Part shown: piece after piece, positions 34,160 through 44,381 of the stretch
Numbering within the stretch: the first letter of the stretch is position 1
How the letters are laid out: each line of letters opens with the position of its first letter
Origin: Panagrolaimus kolymaensis
Lineage: Eukaryota > Nematoda > Chromadorea > Rhabditida > Panagrolaimidae
Direction: 5' to 3'
NCBI GenBank assembly: GCA_028622995.1
Contig: JAJQJQ010000045.1
Span: 1,736,001-1,800,000 of the forward strand
DNA length: 64,000 bases
Program-made: the position numbers and the translations under genes
Notes under the pieces: generated by a model
Database searches by the model: none
What the model was told of the DNA's origin: nothing
The model's input: the letters and a program-made list of their open reading frames with translations, nothing else

Positions 34160-36300
34160 AAGGTTAAGAAACAAACAAAAAAGTCTAGCTCAATTGCACC
34201 AATGTTTATTATTTTTTTTGCGCAGAAAAAAAGGTAATTTTCGTGTAGTTCAAATAAAAGTTCTATATGTCTGGTGGCAAAATATCACAAAGTGATGCAA
34301 GAACAACAACAAAAAATAATGGCTGCAAAGAAAAAGGTTTAACGAAAAAAAAGAAGAAGAAAAATCGATTTTAAATTTTTATTGATTTTTATTTCTCTCT
34401 CATATGGCTTGGAGTTTCTTGCTTTTTTGCACTTTTTTTTGAATATTTTAATCAGCGTTTTTTTTTGTAATAAAAGTTTTCTTAAAATTGATGAATTTTT
34501 AACTAAATATTATAAACTTCTGCGGTGCGCTATGGCCAATGCAAGAATTCAAATAGATCGAGATGAAAATCTTTTTTTTAGACAGCAAATTAGGAAAAAT
34601 ATTTTTCCAAAGAATTTTGGGGGAAAAAAGCTACATGGTAGAATGTTTCAATGACTACATGGCTTTATGGCAACGCATTGTAAAAAGGATGGCTATTTAA
34701 AATAAGGTTAATTACTATGATTTGATTTGAAATTTTCAAAATAATTATTAGACACAATTTTGAAGCTAAATATAACAAAAAAACAATAACATTGGCGAAA
34801 CATTCACTTTTTAGCAACAATAAAACTAACTTTTTTCATTTTTGTAATAAAAACTATTTTAAAGTTGATTTATCAAGAGTCCATCAATGCACAAAGAGGC
34901 TTTTTATTATATTTTTTTTTGCGAAGAAAAAGCAACTTTGGTGTGGATAAAATAAAAAGGACTATGCCCGTTTGCAAAAGGTCAGCAGACGCCGCAACAA
35001 AAAATGGTTGCATAAAAAAAATAGTTCAGTGTAAAACAATCTAAAAAAATTTTTCTTTTCAATTCGTTGCTTTCTATTTCTCTCTCAAACGGCTTGGAAC
35101 TCCTTGATTTTTTTGCAACTTTTTTTTTTGAATATTTTAACCAATGATTTTTTTAATTTTAGTATTTTTAATATTTTCACATTTAAATTTTATCCTAATT
35201 TTTGAAGGAGAATTCCAAGTGGTGAACATGCATGACGAAGATGATGAAATTTCTATCGATGTCATCGTTGCTTTTAATGCTTTTAATTTAAAGATGGTTG
35301 ATGATGAATCAAAAAATTTATATGTTTTAGATGTATGGAAAAAAAACTTTCAAAGAAACTTTAAAAATTTCTATCATGTTAGAAAAGAGAAAAAAGCCGC
35401 CGAATTAAATTTCAACGATGTTTATAATTTTTTTGTGCGCAGAAAAAGTAACATTGCAATTTATAAAATAAAAGGTGGTATGCCGGTTATAAAAGGTCAA
35501 CAGACGCAGCAACACCAAAGAAAAAATGTTTACATTGAAAAAGCTTTGTGAAAAAAGAAAATCGATTTTTTTATTTGGGTTGATTTTTCTTTGGTTCTCA
35601 AATGGCTTAGAGTTCCTTGCTTTTATAAACTTTTTTGAATATTTTAATCAACGTTTTTTTTGTAATAAAAAATTTGAAAATAAATGTAATAAAAATTCTG
35701 TGGTGTTTGCAATGACCAATACAAGAATTTCAAGCTCGAATAGATCGAAATGAAAAAACTTTTTCGATACAGTAAAAAAAATTTCCTAAATAAACCTTTC
35801 CGCGGAAGAAGACGGTATATGCAGGAGCAATTTAAAAATAACATCGCATTATGTAAAGATTTGAAATGCCATCATTATTTTTCACGTTTATTGGAGATCC
35901 ATTGAATTTTGTGGTCGAATTGAAGCACAAATTTTAAATTCCTCTTTTTTTTCTGAAACTTCTTTGCTAAAGTTGTTTTTTTCTGCGCATAAAAAATAAA
36001 CAATTTTGTGATTGAGTTTGGCTTTTTTCTTGGTAAACCTTTGGAAATCAATAAAGTGGCTAACAAAAAGTGCTATAGGCCTGGTAGTAAAAGGTCAGCC
36101 GGAAAAGACGCAACAACAACAAAAAATGGATGAATAACAAAAAAGTTTAAGATATAAGAAAGTGATTTATTCTTCATTTCTTGGCTTATCATTCTTTCCT
36201 CACTCAAGCAAATTTGCTGTTCGTTGTTTTTTTCTTCTTTTTTTTTTGAATATTTAATTTAATTTTTTTTTTAAATTTTGGTATTTAAAATTTAATTTTA
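34160..36300. repeat. Dispersed repeat family, copies 3-6
   Basis: Four head-to-tail, diverged copies start near 34160, 34890, 35430 and 35940. Each contains a version of AAAAGGTCAGCAGACGC...CAACAAAAAATGG, then TTCTCTC...GGCTTGGAGTTCCTTGC and TTTTTTGAATATTTTAATCA. Open frames such as 35144-35551 run across repeat boundaries. The units may derive from the 5' region of a duplicated gene, because the terminal TTTTGAATATTTAA block also stands before coding-like sequence elsewhere. The interval also holds a 120-bp stretch (35210-35350) with coding-like acidic composition, unassigned. Confidence 0.6.
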
Positions 36301-36622
36301 CAACTTATTGAAGTGAAAAAATATGGATGATAACATTCAAAATTAACCCATTTTAATTAACCCTACAATTATAATTTTTGAAAAAATGTGCACCATGAAA
36401 TTTTAAAGAATTAAACAAGTTTGAAACATTGTGATTTTAGTGGATGCATTAATTGAAATAAAATAGTTGATTTCACTAAAACACTAAAATTACAAGAATG
36501 TTAAAAAAAATTTATAGAGTTTTGCTTTAAATAATTATCAGAAGAAAGAAGTTTGTGAAATATTTGGGCGCCAAAAAATGGTTAAAATGAGAAAAAAATA
36601 GTCGGACTGTCTTTCAACTTAC

Positions 36623-36889
36623 AAAAAACGGTAAATATTCAAAATCGTATCCAAAGTGAAAGGCCCTTTTCATGGAAATTCGTCCCCTATATTCTTCATC
36701 AGATGCACGACTTCTAATTAGTTCCAAATTAAAAAAATTAATCCAATTTTTATCGGGCATAAAATAATTTTCACTAAATTCAGCAAAAATTTTTATTTTA
36801 TCATATTTATTTTTAGCTCCATCGACATTTCTTTCTAAATCTTTAAGCAATTGTGTATGGGATGGATTAAGTTCAACAGAAGAATACAT
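36623..36889 (-). pseudogene. Isolated HAT-repeat exon (SART3-like)
   Basis: An 89-residue exon from ATG 36889 to a clean GTAAGT donor carries a HAT-type helix pair (KIKIFAEFSENYF, then NWINFFNLELIRSRASDEE), like the first repeats of SART3/Prp39-type RNA-processing factors. No downstream exon on the minus strand continues it, so it is a gene fragment. A related, larger gene begins at 39867 on the other strand. Confidence 0.5.
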
Positions 36890-36989
36890 TCTAAAATAAA
36901 ACTAAATTTTAAAAATTGCTATCTTTTTTATTTAAAAAAAATATAGTCAAAAAAATCTTTTTTATGATTAATTAAAAATCCAAACAATT

Positions 36990-37221
36990 TGCCGCGAAAA
37001 ATACCTATGCATAATAGAAGCAGGCGTGGATGGAGAATGATTTAAACAAACAAACAAAAAATAGTAAACTTTTTTATAAGAAAAAATTGACCTTTTTGTG
37101 TTTAGTAATTCTCTAAGAGAAAAAAAGGAAGGAATGGCATAAAATTGTTACAAATATATTAATTTAATCAATATCCAGAAGAAAAAAAATAGTTTGACCT
37201 CAAATAAACGATTCCAAGTAT
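36990..37221. repeat. 230-bp repeat, copy 1
   Basis: Starting GCCGCGAAAAATACCTATGC and ending AAACGATTCCAAGTAT, this block recurs in the same orientation at 39521-39740, about 85% alike by eye. Each copy lies just upstream of a HAT-repeat coding region, though on opposite strands. It could be promoter DNA co-duplicated with those genes. Confidence 0.7.
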
Positions 37222-37684
37222 ATTCTTTTTTTGTGCTACTCCATTGAAAAACAATCTAAAGTGATTTTTTTTCTTCATTTCTTACCTTTTCATTCTCAAT
37301 TAAGCATTTTGTTGTTCGTTGTTTTTTTCCCATATTTTCTTTTTGAATATTTAATTTATTTTTTTTAAACTTTTGTAGCTAAAATCAATCAAAAAACTTT
37401 TCCCATTGTTTCATTCTAACCTTCACCTTCCGGTACAAATCAGCAAGTTGATCATGAACCATTTTCTTCTCATGCTCCAAATAAATCATCCACCAGTCGT
37501 TCATCTAAAAAATGCCCTCAAGTAACATCTCATAGCTCAAGAAAAGCACATGCTCCTCAAATTTTCAATGCCGTTTCAAAAAATTTGTGCCAGTTCAATC
37601 TTTTTTAACTCGAATCTATAAAAAGCAATTTTGGTTACAAGTTTTTTTCTATTTTTTAAGGGACTGGAACCCAATAACATTAAA

Positions 37685-37978
37685 ATGGATCCAAATTGGG
37701 GATTTAAAGTAATTACAACTAAAGAAAATCCAATTTTGCTTCAATTTCAATATTTCGATAAAACTACCAAAGCTTAGTCTCTACCTTTTCTTCTGGCTTT
37801 GATTCTCAAAAATCATATCAAAGCAATCAAAAAAGAAATAGGAAAAAAACCAAATGAATTGGGTTTTTATATTTTTGATGAAAATAATTTCGATGTCGAA
37901 CAAAGAAAAAGAATCCAAGAAGGAATTACAAAAGCTTGTAAGCTTTTAGAAATTTCTGCAAGTTTTTGTAAATTTTAA
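37685..37978 (+). pseudogene. Pseudogene related to the gene at 62073-63989
   Basis: MDPNWGFKVITTKENPILLQ, then ALILKNHIKAIKKEIGKKPN and later LGFYIFDENNF align closely with the C-terminal domain of the gene ending at 62073. An in-frame TAG near 37777 interrupts it and no upstream domain is present. It is a broken duplicate of one domain. Confidence 0.65.
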
Positions 37979-38151
37979 AGCAAACTTTTTTTTTGTATTT
38001 TTTTAAAACCGAATTAAATATTTTTTGTTGCAGAAATTATGTGACTTTTTTTCTTGTAATTAAATACATAATTTTTTTTTAATTTTTTTAAAGAATTTTT
38101 TTATAATAAAAATGCAAGCAATAGTAAAAATATCGTTTTTTTAAAACATAA

Positions 38152-38527
38152 TTATTCCCAATAATTTGCATAATTAGCAGGTCGAGAATCATAAAATGAA
38201 TTCATGAAAGTATTGGGTGAATGATGTTCCACGAATTTAACTCGATACATATCTTTCCATAATGGATGGGGAATTCGTTTTTGGGTCATTACCTAAAAAC
38301 AATACAGAAAAATTATTATTCATTTTCTTGAATAAAATTCATAAAAAATCTTATGAAAATTGAAGTTTTTTTACATATAAATATTTGACTTTTAACAACT
38401 CTCTTACCTCTGAACTTTCTTTACTTGAATTTTCAGGATCAATAATTTCAAAAAACATTGGAAATGAATTCACCAATGAAATAAATAAGAAAAATACCAA
38501 AAATAAGCAAAAGCGAGATCTGAACAT
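38152..38527 (-). CDS. Small secreted protein, 86 residues, two exons
   Basis: Exon 38527-38408 (40 codons) ends at a GTAAGA donor. The second exon, 38292-38152, ends TAA after ANYWE. Residues 1-21 form a strong signal peptide (MFRSRFCLFLVFFLFISLVNS). The mature part is short, acidic first (IIDPENSSKESSE) and then basic and aromatic (KRIPHPLWKDMYRVKF). A KR pair in TQKRIPHPLW could be a prohormone cleavage site, which would make it a peptide precursor; that is inference. No cysteines remain after the signal and no family was recognised. Confidence 0.6.
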
Positions 38528-39059
38528 TTTTTAAAGTTTAAAGAAATTTTTTTTTATGAAAACTGACTTCTTTAAAAAAAGTTTTGTAAGCTTTTTTGAA
38601 AAAAGTTTTTTGAATAAAAGCCAAATTTTCTAAAATTTAAAGGAAGCGTTTTCTTTTTAAAAAAAGAGAAGAAAGGAAGATGCGTTAACGGAGGAAGAGG
38701 ATATCCGATAATTTGTTCTTTTTTTTCCAAAGCAATTGTCTTTTTTCCTTTCTTTTTTAAAGTTAAAATTTTTTGAAGTAAGCTCTTTCAAATTTTTATA
38801 TTTTGTTATTGTGTTCCGTTAATTTGATATAAAAAACCAAAAAACATGTGATGACATTTTTTGAAAGAAATCTTTACTATGTTACAGAATTGTCAAATCA
38901 AAGAAAAATTTTATAAAAAAAACGGTAAAAATAAACAAAAGCAAATAAATTAGAAATTAAAATAATTTTTCAAAATAATATTTCTAAAACATTTTATTGT
39001 ATTTTTCAAAACAAAAAGTTTGGAAATTAGTAAACAAAAACTTAATAATTTTCCTTTTT
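38528..39059. other. Intergenic, no gene seen
   Basis: AT-rich, with a purine-rich patch near 38655-38700. No exon supported. Confidence 0.4.
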
Positions 39060-39257
39060 TTAGAGTTTTGACATAATTTTGAGGCTATCAAATATTTCAT
39101 TGATGGGCTGCTTCTTTAATGGTTTATTGTGCCCATTCAATTTTTTATAAAGACCGCAAGCATTGCAATGAAATTTTCCATTTCCATCATGTCTCCATGC
39201 AACAGTAGTCTTGGTTCCACAATTAGTGCATTCATGGTTAAATTCTTGATTATCCAT
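39060..39257 (-). CDS. Mini GATA-type zinc-finger protein
   Basis: A single exon of 65 residues with ATG at 39257. The first half is a complete GATA zinc finger C-x2-C-x17-C-x2-C ([16 protein letters not shown]...[13 protein letters not shown]; cysteines 10, 13, 31, 34) with the basic tail HNKPLKKQP that contacts DNA. GATA factors bind WGATAR sites in the nucleus. Known family members are several hundred residues long, so this protein is little more than the DNA-binding domain. It could be a truncated duplicate or act as a competitive repressor. TRTTVAWR-type spacing and all four cysteines are intact. Confidence 0.8.
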   Translation of the reverse strand: MDNQEFNHECTNCGTKTTVAWRHDGNGKFHCNACGLYKKLNGHNKPLKKQPINEIFDSLKIMSKL

Positions 39258-39520
39258 AATTAATCAACTTTAAAAGCAATAACTAAAAAATAAAATTTGA
39301 GGCAAATAAAAAAAACAAAAAATTAGAAAATGTAATTTCAAAGTTTGAAAGGCAAAATAAAAAGCTATTTTTAGGATAGCACAGAGAAAAAAAATACTCT
39401 TTGCCTTTACTTTTCCTGGGTTCGATGAGGGAAAAATAATCAAACATTTATAAAAGAAATAAAATTTTTTGCCTTCAAAATGAAAAAAAATTGGGATCGA
39501 ATAAATGCAAAGAAATAATT

Positions 39521-39740
39521 GGCGCGAAAAATACCTATGCATAATAGAAACAGGCGTGGATGAATGACTAAAACAAAAATAATAAACTTCTTTCTAAGGA
39601 GAAAAATTCACATTTTTGCGTTTAATAATTCTCTAAGAGAAAAAGGAAAGAATGGCATAGTTACAAGAATATTGATTTAATTAACATCCAGAAGAAAAAA
39701 AAGAGTTTGACCTCAAACAAACGATTCCAAGTATTTTTAT
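39521..39740. repeat. 230-bp repeat, copy 2
   Basis: Direct repeat of 36990-37221, ending about 125 bp before the ATG of the HAT/F-box gene at 39867. Shared anchors are GCGCGAAAAATACCTATGCA and TAATTCTCTAAGAGAAAAAG. Confidence 0.7.
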
Positions 39741-39866
39741 TTGTGTCTTTTTTTATTTTTTCATTTCGTCTTTTTTCGCTTGCCAATTAAATTTATTTTT
39801 TTTGTCCGCTGATCTAGAGAAAAAATTATTTTTGTTAAAAAAAGCTAAAATTTGGCATTTTTTACA

Positions 39867-42087
39867 ATGTTTAATTTAAATTTCGATGGTTATCCAACAA
39901 TTTATGAAAAAGCTGCTGAAAAATTAATTTATGATTTATCAAATACCAAAGAATTTGCGGAACAAAAACTAATATTTAAAAACTTTGCTTCACATTTTTC
40001 TGTTGTCCCAGTTATTTGGAAAGCATGGATAAAGTAAGTTATGGAAGATGCATATTTCTAACAACAAAAAGAAAGAATCGCCTTCCAAGAATCACAAGGC
40101 CAAAATAAGAAATCAAAATGCTAAAATTCCTTCTTTTAGGTTAGAATTAGAAACGAATGGTTACCGTAAATATCAATATGATAAAAATCTTTCGAATCTC
40201 TTCCATCAATCCCAGAAGCATTTTTATATTGATGCGGATGAATTTGAAATGGTTTATCGATGTGAAGAAAAAGTATGGAATTTTTCATGAAAAACAATTT
40301 TTTTAATTTTTATATTTTAGCCATATCGCAAAATTTTAACATTTCCGGAATATAAAAGACTTCAAAGTGATATTAGTCATTGCAGCATAATTCGAAAGCA
40401 CCTTGTTGTGTTTTTAAAGGAAACTATCCAATTGCCATATTCAAAATTGGATGAAATTTTAGAAATTTATAAAAGCTGTTCAGGTAAATATTAACTTTTA
40501 TTAAGAAAGAAAAAAACTCCCCGTTTAGTAAAAATCTTTTAACAAAATAATCAGTTATTGTTTTCTAGATTCTCCATTAACAAAAAAATATATTAGAAAA
40601 TCATGAAAATGCAAAAAAGTTATACGAAAAATTAATGACTGCTAAAACTGAAAATGAATGGTTAAATTTATTATTGGAAACAAACGATGATGAATTTGTT
40701 ATTCAAAATGTTGAATTTCGTCTTTCAAATGATCCATGCAACAAAGAAATTTGGAAATATTATTTTGATTTCTTTGAAAAACGAGAAAATGATATCGTGA
40801 GTCTAAAAAAACTTTTATCACTCAAGTTTTCCAAATTAATAAAAAATTTTAGAGAATTTTGGATGTTTATCTTCGATACTGTCGATTATTTATTGAAGAT
40901 TCAATTATGCTTGAAATTTATGCCACCAAAGTGGATAACTTTAAAATGGCTGACAATTATGTTGCAAAATGGGAAAATGATTTAATAAAATTTCGCCAAT
41001 ATTTTATACTGAATTCCAATTTCATTTTGTCCGAACCACCCGAAATTGAGTCTAAACCAAATAGACATGAAGTTTTTAAACAATTACTGGAAGATCTTCT
41101 TAGCAAAAAATGCGAAAAACATTTCAATTCTAAAAAATTTAAGCATCAAAATTTTTCATTTCCAAAAACTCTAATGTTATATTTAATTCAAAATTTCACA
41201 ATTCAAAATATCGAAAATTAATTCAGACATGCAAATATTTTTTTATTCAAAAACAAATTATTCCAATTTGGTATCTTGGAGTAGGTTGGCATGAAAATTT
41301 ATTTTATCATGAAAATTCTTTGTATATGGGATATAAAAAATCCATAAATTTGAAACATAAAATATGGCTTGAAAATTCTGCAAGTTTTTATGGAAATTTA
41401 AAATTTATGGATAAAATACATCGATGCGATATTAAATTTTTACGCATTACGGGATATTTTCAAATGACATACACCAAATATAAAATTTTGGTTCAAAGTG
41501 AAATGGTCCAAGAAATCCATTTATATCAGATTAATATTAAAATGGAAGATGGTGAATATATTTCGCTGGAAAAGATAATGGAATATCTTCCAAATGCGCA
41601 TAAAATGCAAGTTTAAAAAAAAGTAACTCAAATAGGTAATAAAAAATTTTTTCAGAACAATTTCATTAGACACAATGGTAGTAACATCGAATTCATCCCA
41701 AGCTTTAGACAATCTCAAACGAAATGTCAAAATTGAAAAATTACACATTAGTAAATTGACTGAAAATTTCGAGCCCGAAGCTTTTTGTATCTTTTTAAAG
41801 GTAAGAACTTTTTGGATTTTCCAAACTTTTTTAAAAGCATTCAGTTATCAGGCAAATTATAAGCAGGAAACAAAAATATTTAGTTTACAGAGAAAGAAAT
41901 TTGTATTTTAAAAATGAATTTTTTATTTTCAGAATAATCTTTCCCCAAATAGTGAATTTTATATTTGTTATACAGGACAAATTGACGTAAATTATCAAAA
42001 TGCCATGAAAGCAGCCGTTGAAAAAATTGTTCCATATCAAGAAAATAAATTGCCTAAAGTTTTAATTCATTTTCCACATCCATTGTG
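39867..42087 (+). pseudogene. HAT-repeat plus F-box fusion gene with frame breaks
   Basis: Seven exons follow splice signals: 39867-40033, 40140-40272, 40321-40483, 40569-40796, 40853-41610, 41656-41800, 41933-42087. Exons 1-5 encode HAT-type helical repeats of the Prp39/SART3 kind (FASHFSVVPVIWKAWIKLEL, LENHENAKKLYEKL, NKEIWKYYFDFFEKREND, ILDVYLRYCRLFIED). Exon 5 runs on without a stop into an F-box motif (HQNFSFPKTLMLYLIQNF, then TCKYFF) and the usual leucine-rich domain. Three places lose frame: one A too many in the A7 run near 40582, one A too few near 41213, and a phase mismatch between exons 5 and 6. Either the gene is decaying or these are homopolymer base-calling errors. If intact it would be a large adaptor with an unusual domain pairing. 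Confidence 0.55.
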
Positions 42088-42310
42088 AACTTTCTCTATT
42101 TTTTAAATGTTTTTTCCCATAATTTTTTTGATTTGTTATAGCTACTTCTCCATAATACCGATATGAAAGGTTATATATGGTAGTCAGCATTCGCTTCCGC
42201 ATGGTTGAAAACCTATTGAAATAGAAAAGAAAAAAAGTTCTTCTCCTTGAAAAGGACAAATTTTTTATCTAATTTTATATTGCTTAAATATCAAAAATAA
42301 GGATATTTAT

Positions 42311-42395
42311 TACTAGGTGTGGAAACGGGGCTGGTTAGAGTTCCAAATCTTGTCCTGGGAATGGACGTGAAAATTTTGTCCCGTTTCCACTACTA
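42311..42395. repeat. Tiny inverted-repeat element
   Basis: GTGGAAACGGG (42319-42329) and its complement (42380-42390) enclose 50 bp, with TACTA on both outer sides. It may be a very small MITE or a MITE relic. GC-rich compared with its flanks. Confidence 0.4.
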
Positions 42396-42470
42396 TTTAT
42401 AAAAAACAAACAATGTAGATTACAAGAACGAAATTTCATTAAAAAAAAGAAGAAGAAAAAATCTTAAATT

Positions 42471-44163
42471 TTAAAGTAAATTTTCAAAATAAAAAGTTTT
42501 AATATATTCGACAGGTGTTTCCCTATTGGTAATCATTCGAATACCTCGAAAGGCAAAATTTTCTATCGTTTCATTAAGCATTTGTTGTCTAAAATTAAAA
42601 AGTGATCTAACTACATCAAGCAGAAAGTAGTCAATGCATTCATTTAGACTGTCTTCATCAATGTTGAAACCAGTTGATAAATCTGGTGGTTGCATATTTA
42701 AAATGGTATGAAACCCACAATCTTCTAAAAACTATTTTTTATTTTATCAGTTTAATATGAATCTTACTTATGCCTTGATAATGTTTAAAAAAATGAGAAG
42801 TTGCAAGAAAAAAATTCCGGAATTTAGGAATATTTTCACCAACATTATTGGTAAACCATTGTCGTACCATTACAAATACTCGACAAAAATATTCTATAAT
42901 GGCATCTTTATTTGCATAAAAATCATTTATTGCTTGATATGGATCTGAAAAAAATTTAAGTTAAAACAAATAAATATTTCTCTAGCATCTTACTTGTCCC
43001 TAACTTTATTTTGGCGACTAAGACAATGCTACCTAATTCCTCGAAATTATATATTCCATTGAATCGTATCCGTTCCCTCCAAATATTTGAAGTGACTACT
43101 TCTTTCGCGATACTATGCATGATATTTATTGCTAAGAAATTGAATTTTTTATTTAAAAGATTATTCAAAAACGAAAACGTACGTGTATAATCATAAACAA
43201 ATTCCCTTTCCATTTTGCCTAAATGAGTATTATAGTGAGCAGCATAGTTGGGTAAATTTGTGTCAAAGAAAAAATTTAATGGAAGATTGTAGTTGATATA
43301 TGCAGGGATATTTTCAGGTTGAAAACTAAAAGAATGTACAAATAAAATATTGTGAAGATTTTTACGTAAAAATCATATTAAAAATTACTTTAAAGCATCG
43401 TAATTGAATTCGGAACCATCGCAAAATATTATTTTAAAAGGAGCTAAGGAACAAAATATAAAATGTTCGCAATTATAATATGGACAAAATGCGTTAACCG
43501 TGATATTGCGAGAATTTAAAGCAAGGAAAAAAGGGAAGACAGCTTTCAGAATGCTTTGTATTGCTAAAACATCTTTTTGTCTATCACCATTTTCGTCGCA
43601 ATAATCAATAAATTTATCATATGCACCGACTTTATTTTCATAAAATCTACAAACAAATTTATTTCAATCTAGCTACTGAAAAAATTTAACTTACAAATCA
43701 AAACATTCTCGGGTTTGCTCCAACACTGCGGCCATACCGTTTTCAAATTCTTCTGCATTAGCATATTCTTCCTCTTCTTCATAAAATTTTAAACATTGTA
43801 TCAAGCTTGCTCTATTTCTATAAACGTTGCCAAAATAACATAAACGTGTGTTATTATTAATTTCAAAATGGAATTCTCTACAAGGAATACTAAAAATAAT
43901 GAAGTTTAATTTATTAATAATAGCACAAATTTGAGAAAAATATTTTTTTACTTCAAATTTTTTAATAAATATTAGACTTACTTGTTATTGATGCAATTAT
44001 TACCACAGCATCTTTGAATGATTTGTAAAGGATTTAATTCGCGTTCATTAGCACTTAAAATAACACAATGGAAAAATTTAGATTTTTCGTTTGTGGCTAA
44101 AGTTGTTCGTATTAAGCTTTGGGTACTTTCGTTTAAATTTGGCATGTCCACATTCATATTCAT
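42471..44163 (-). CDS. Uncharacterised 465-residue protein
   Basis: Six exons join in frame: 44163-43982, 43889-43695, 43646-43389, 43325-42994, 42944-42768 and 42724-42471. The start is MNMNVDMPNLNESTQSLIR. No signal peptide or long transmembrane helix is seen. The protein is helical, rich in Phe, Tyr and Asn, and has scattered cysteines (QRCCGNNCINN, LIQCLKFYEEEEE, AFCPYYNCEHFIFC, EDSLNECIDYF). I do not recognise a family. Every junction keeps phase and all six introns have consensus ends, which strongly supports a real gene. It is divergent from the ankyrin gene at 44382. Confidence 0.75.
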
Positions 44164-44381
44164 TTTTTTCAAGTATCAAACATATGGGTTTCCTGAAAAC
44201 TGAAAAAAAACTTTATAACTAGATTTAAAATAAAAAAGCTTAGAGACGCGATTTTTTAAATCTCAAAATATGATTTTTCTGATGAATGTCTGTCTGAGTT
44301 TATGGTAGAAAAAGTTATTTCTTATTTCTTTTTAAATCCACAGCAAAAACATTCCATCTACCTTTTTATGCAAGAAATCGA

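Noticed and set aside
35144..35551. 135-codon plus-strand open frame
   Set aside because: It crosses the boundary of the dispersed repeat and its last third is repeat translation. Only a short acidic stretch looks coding-like.
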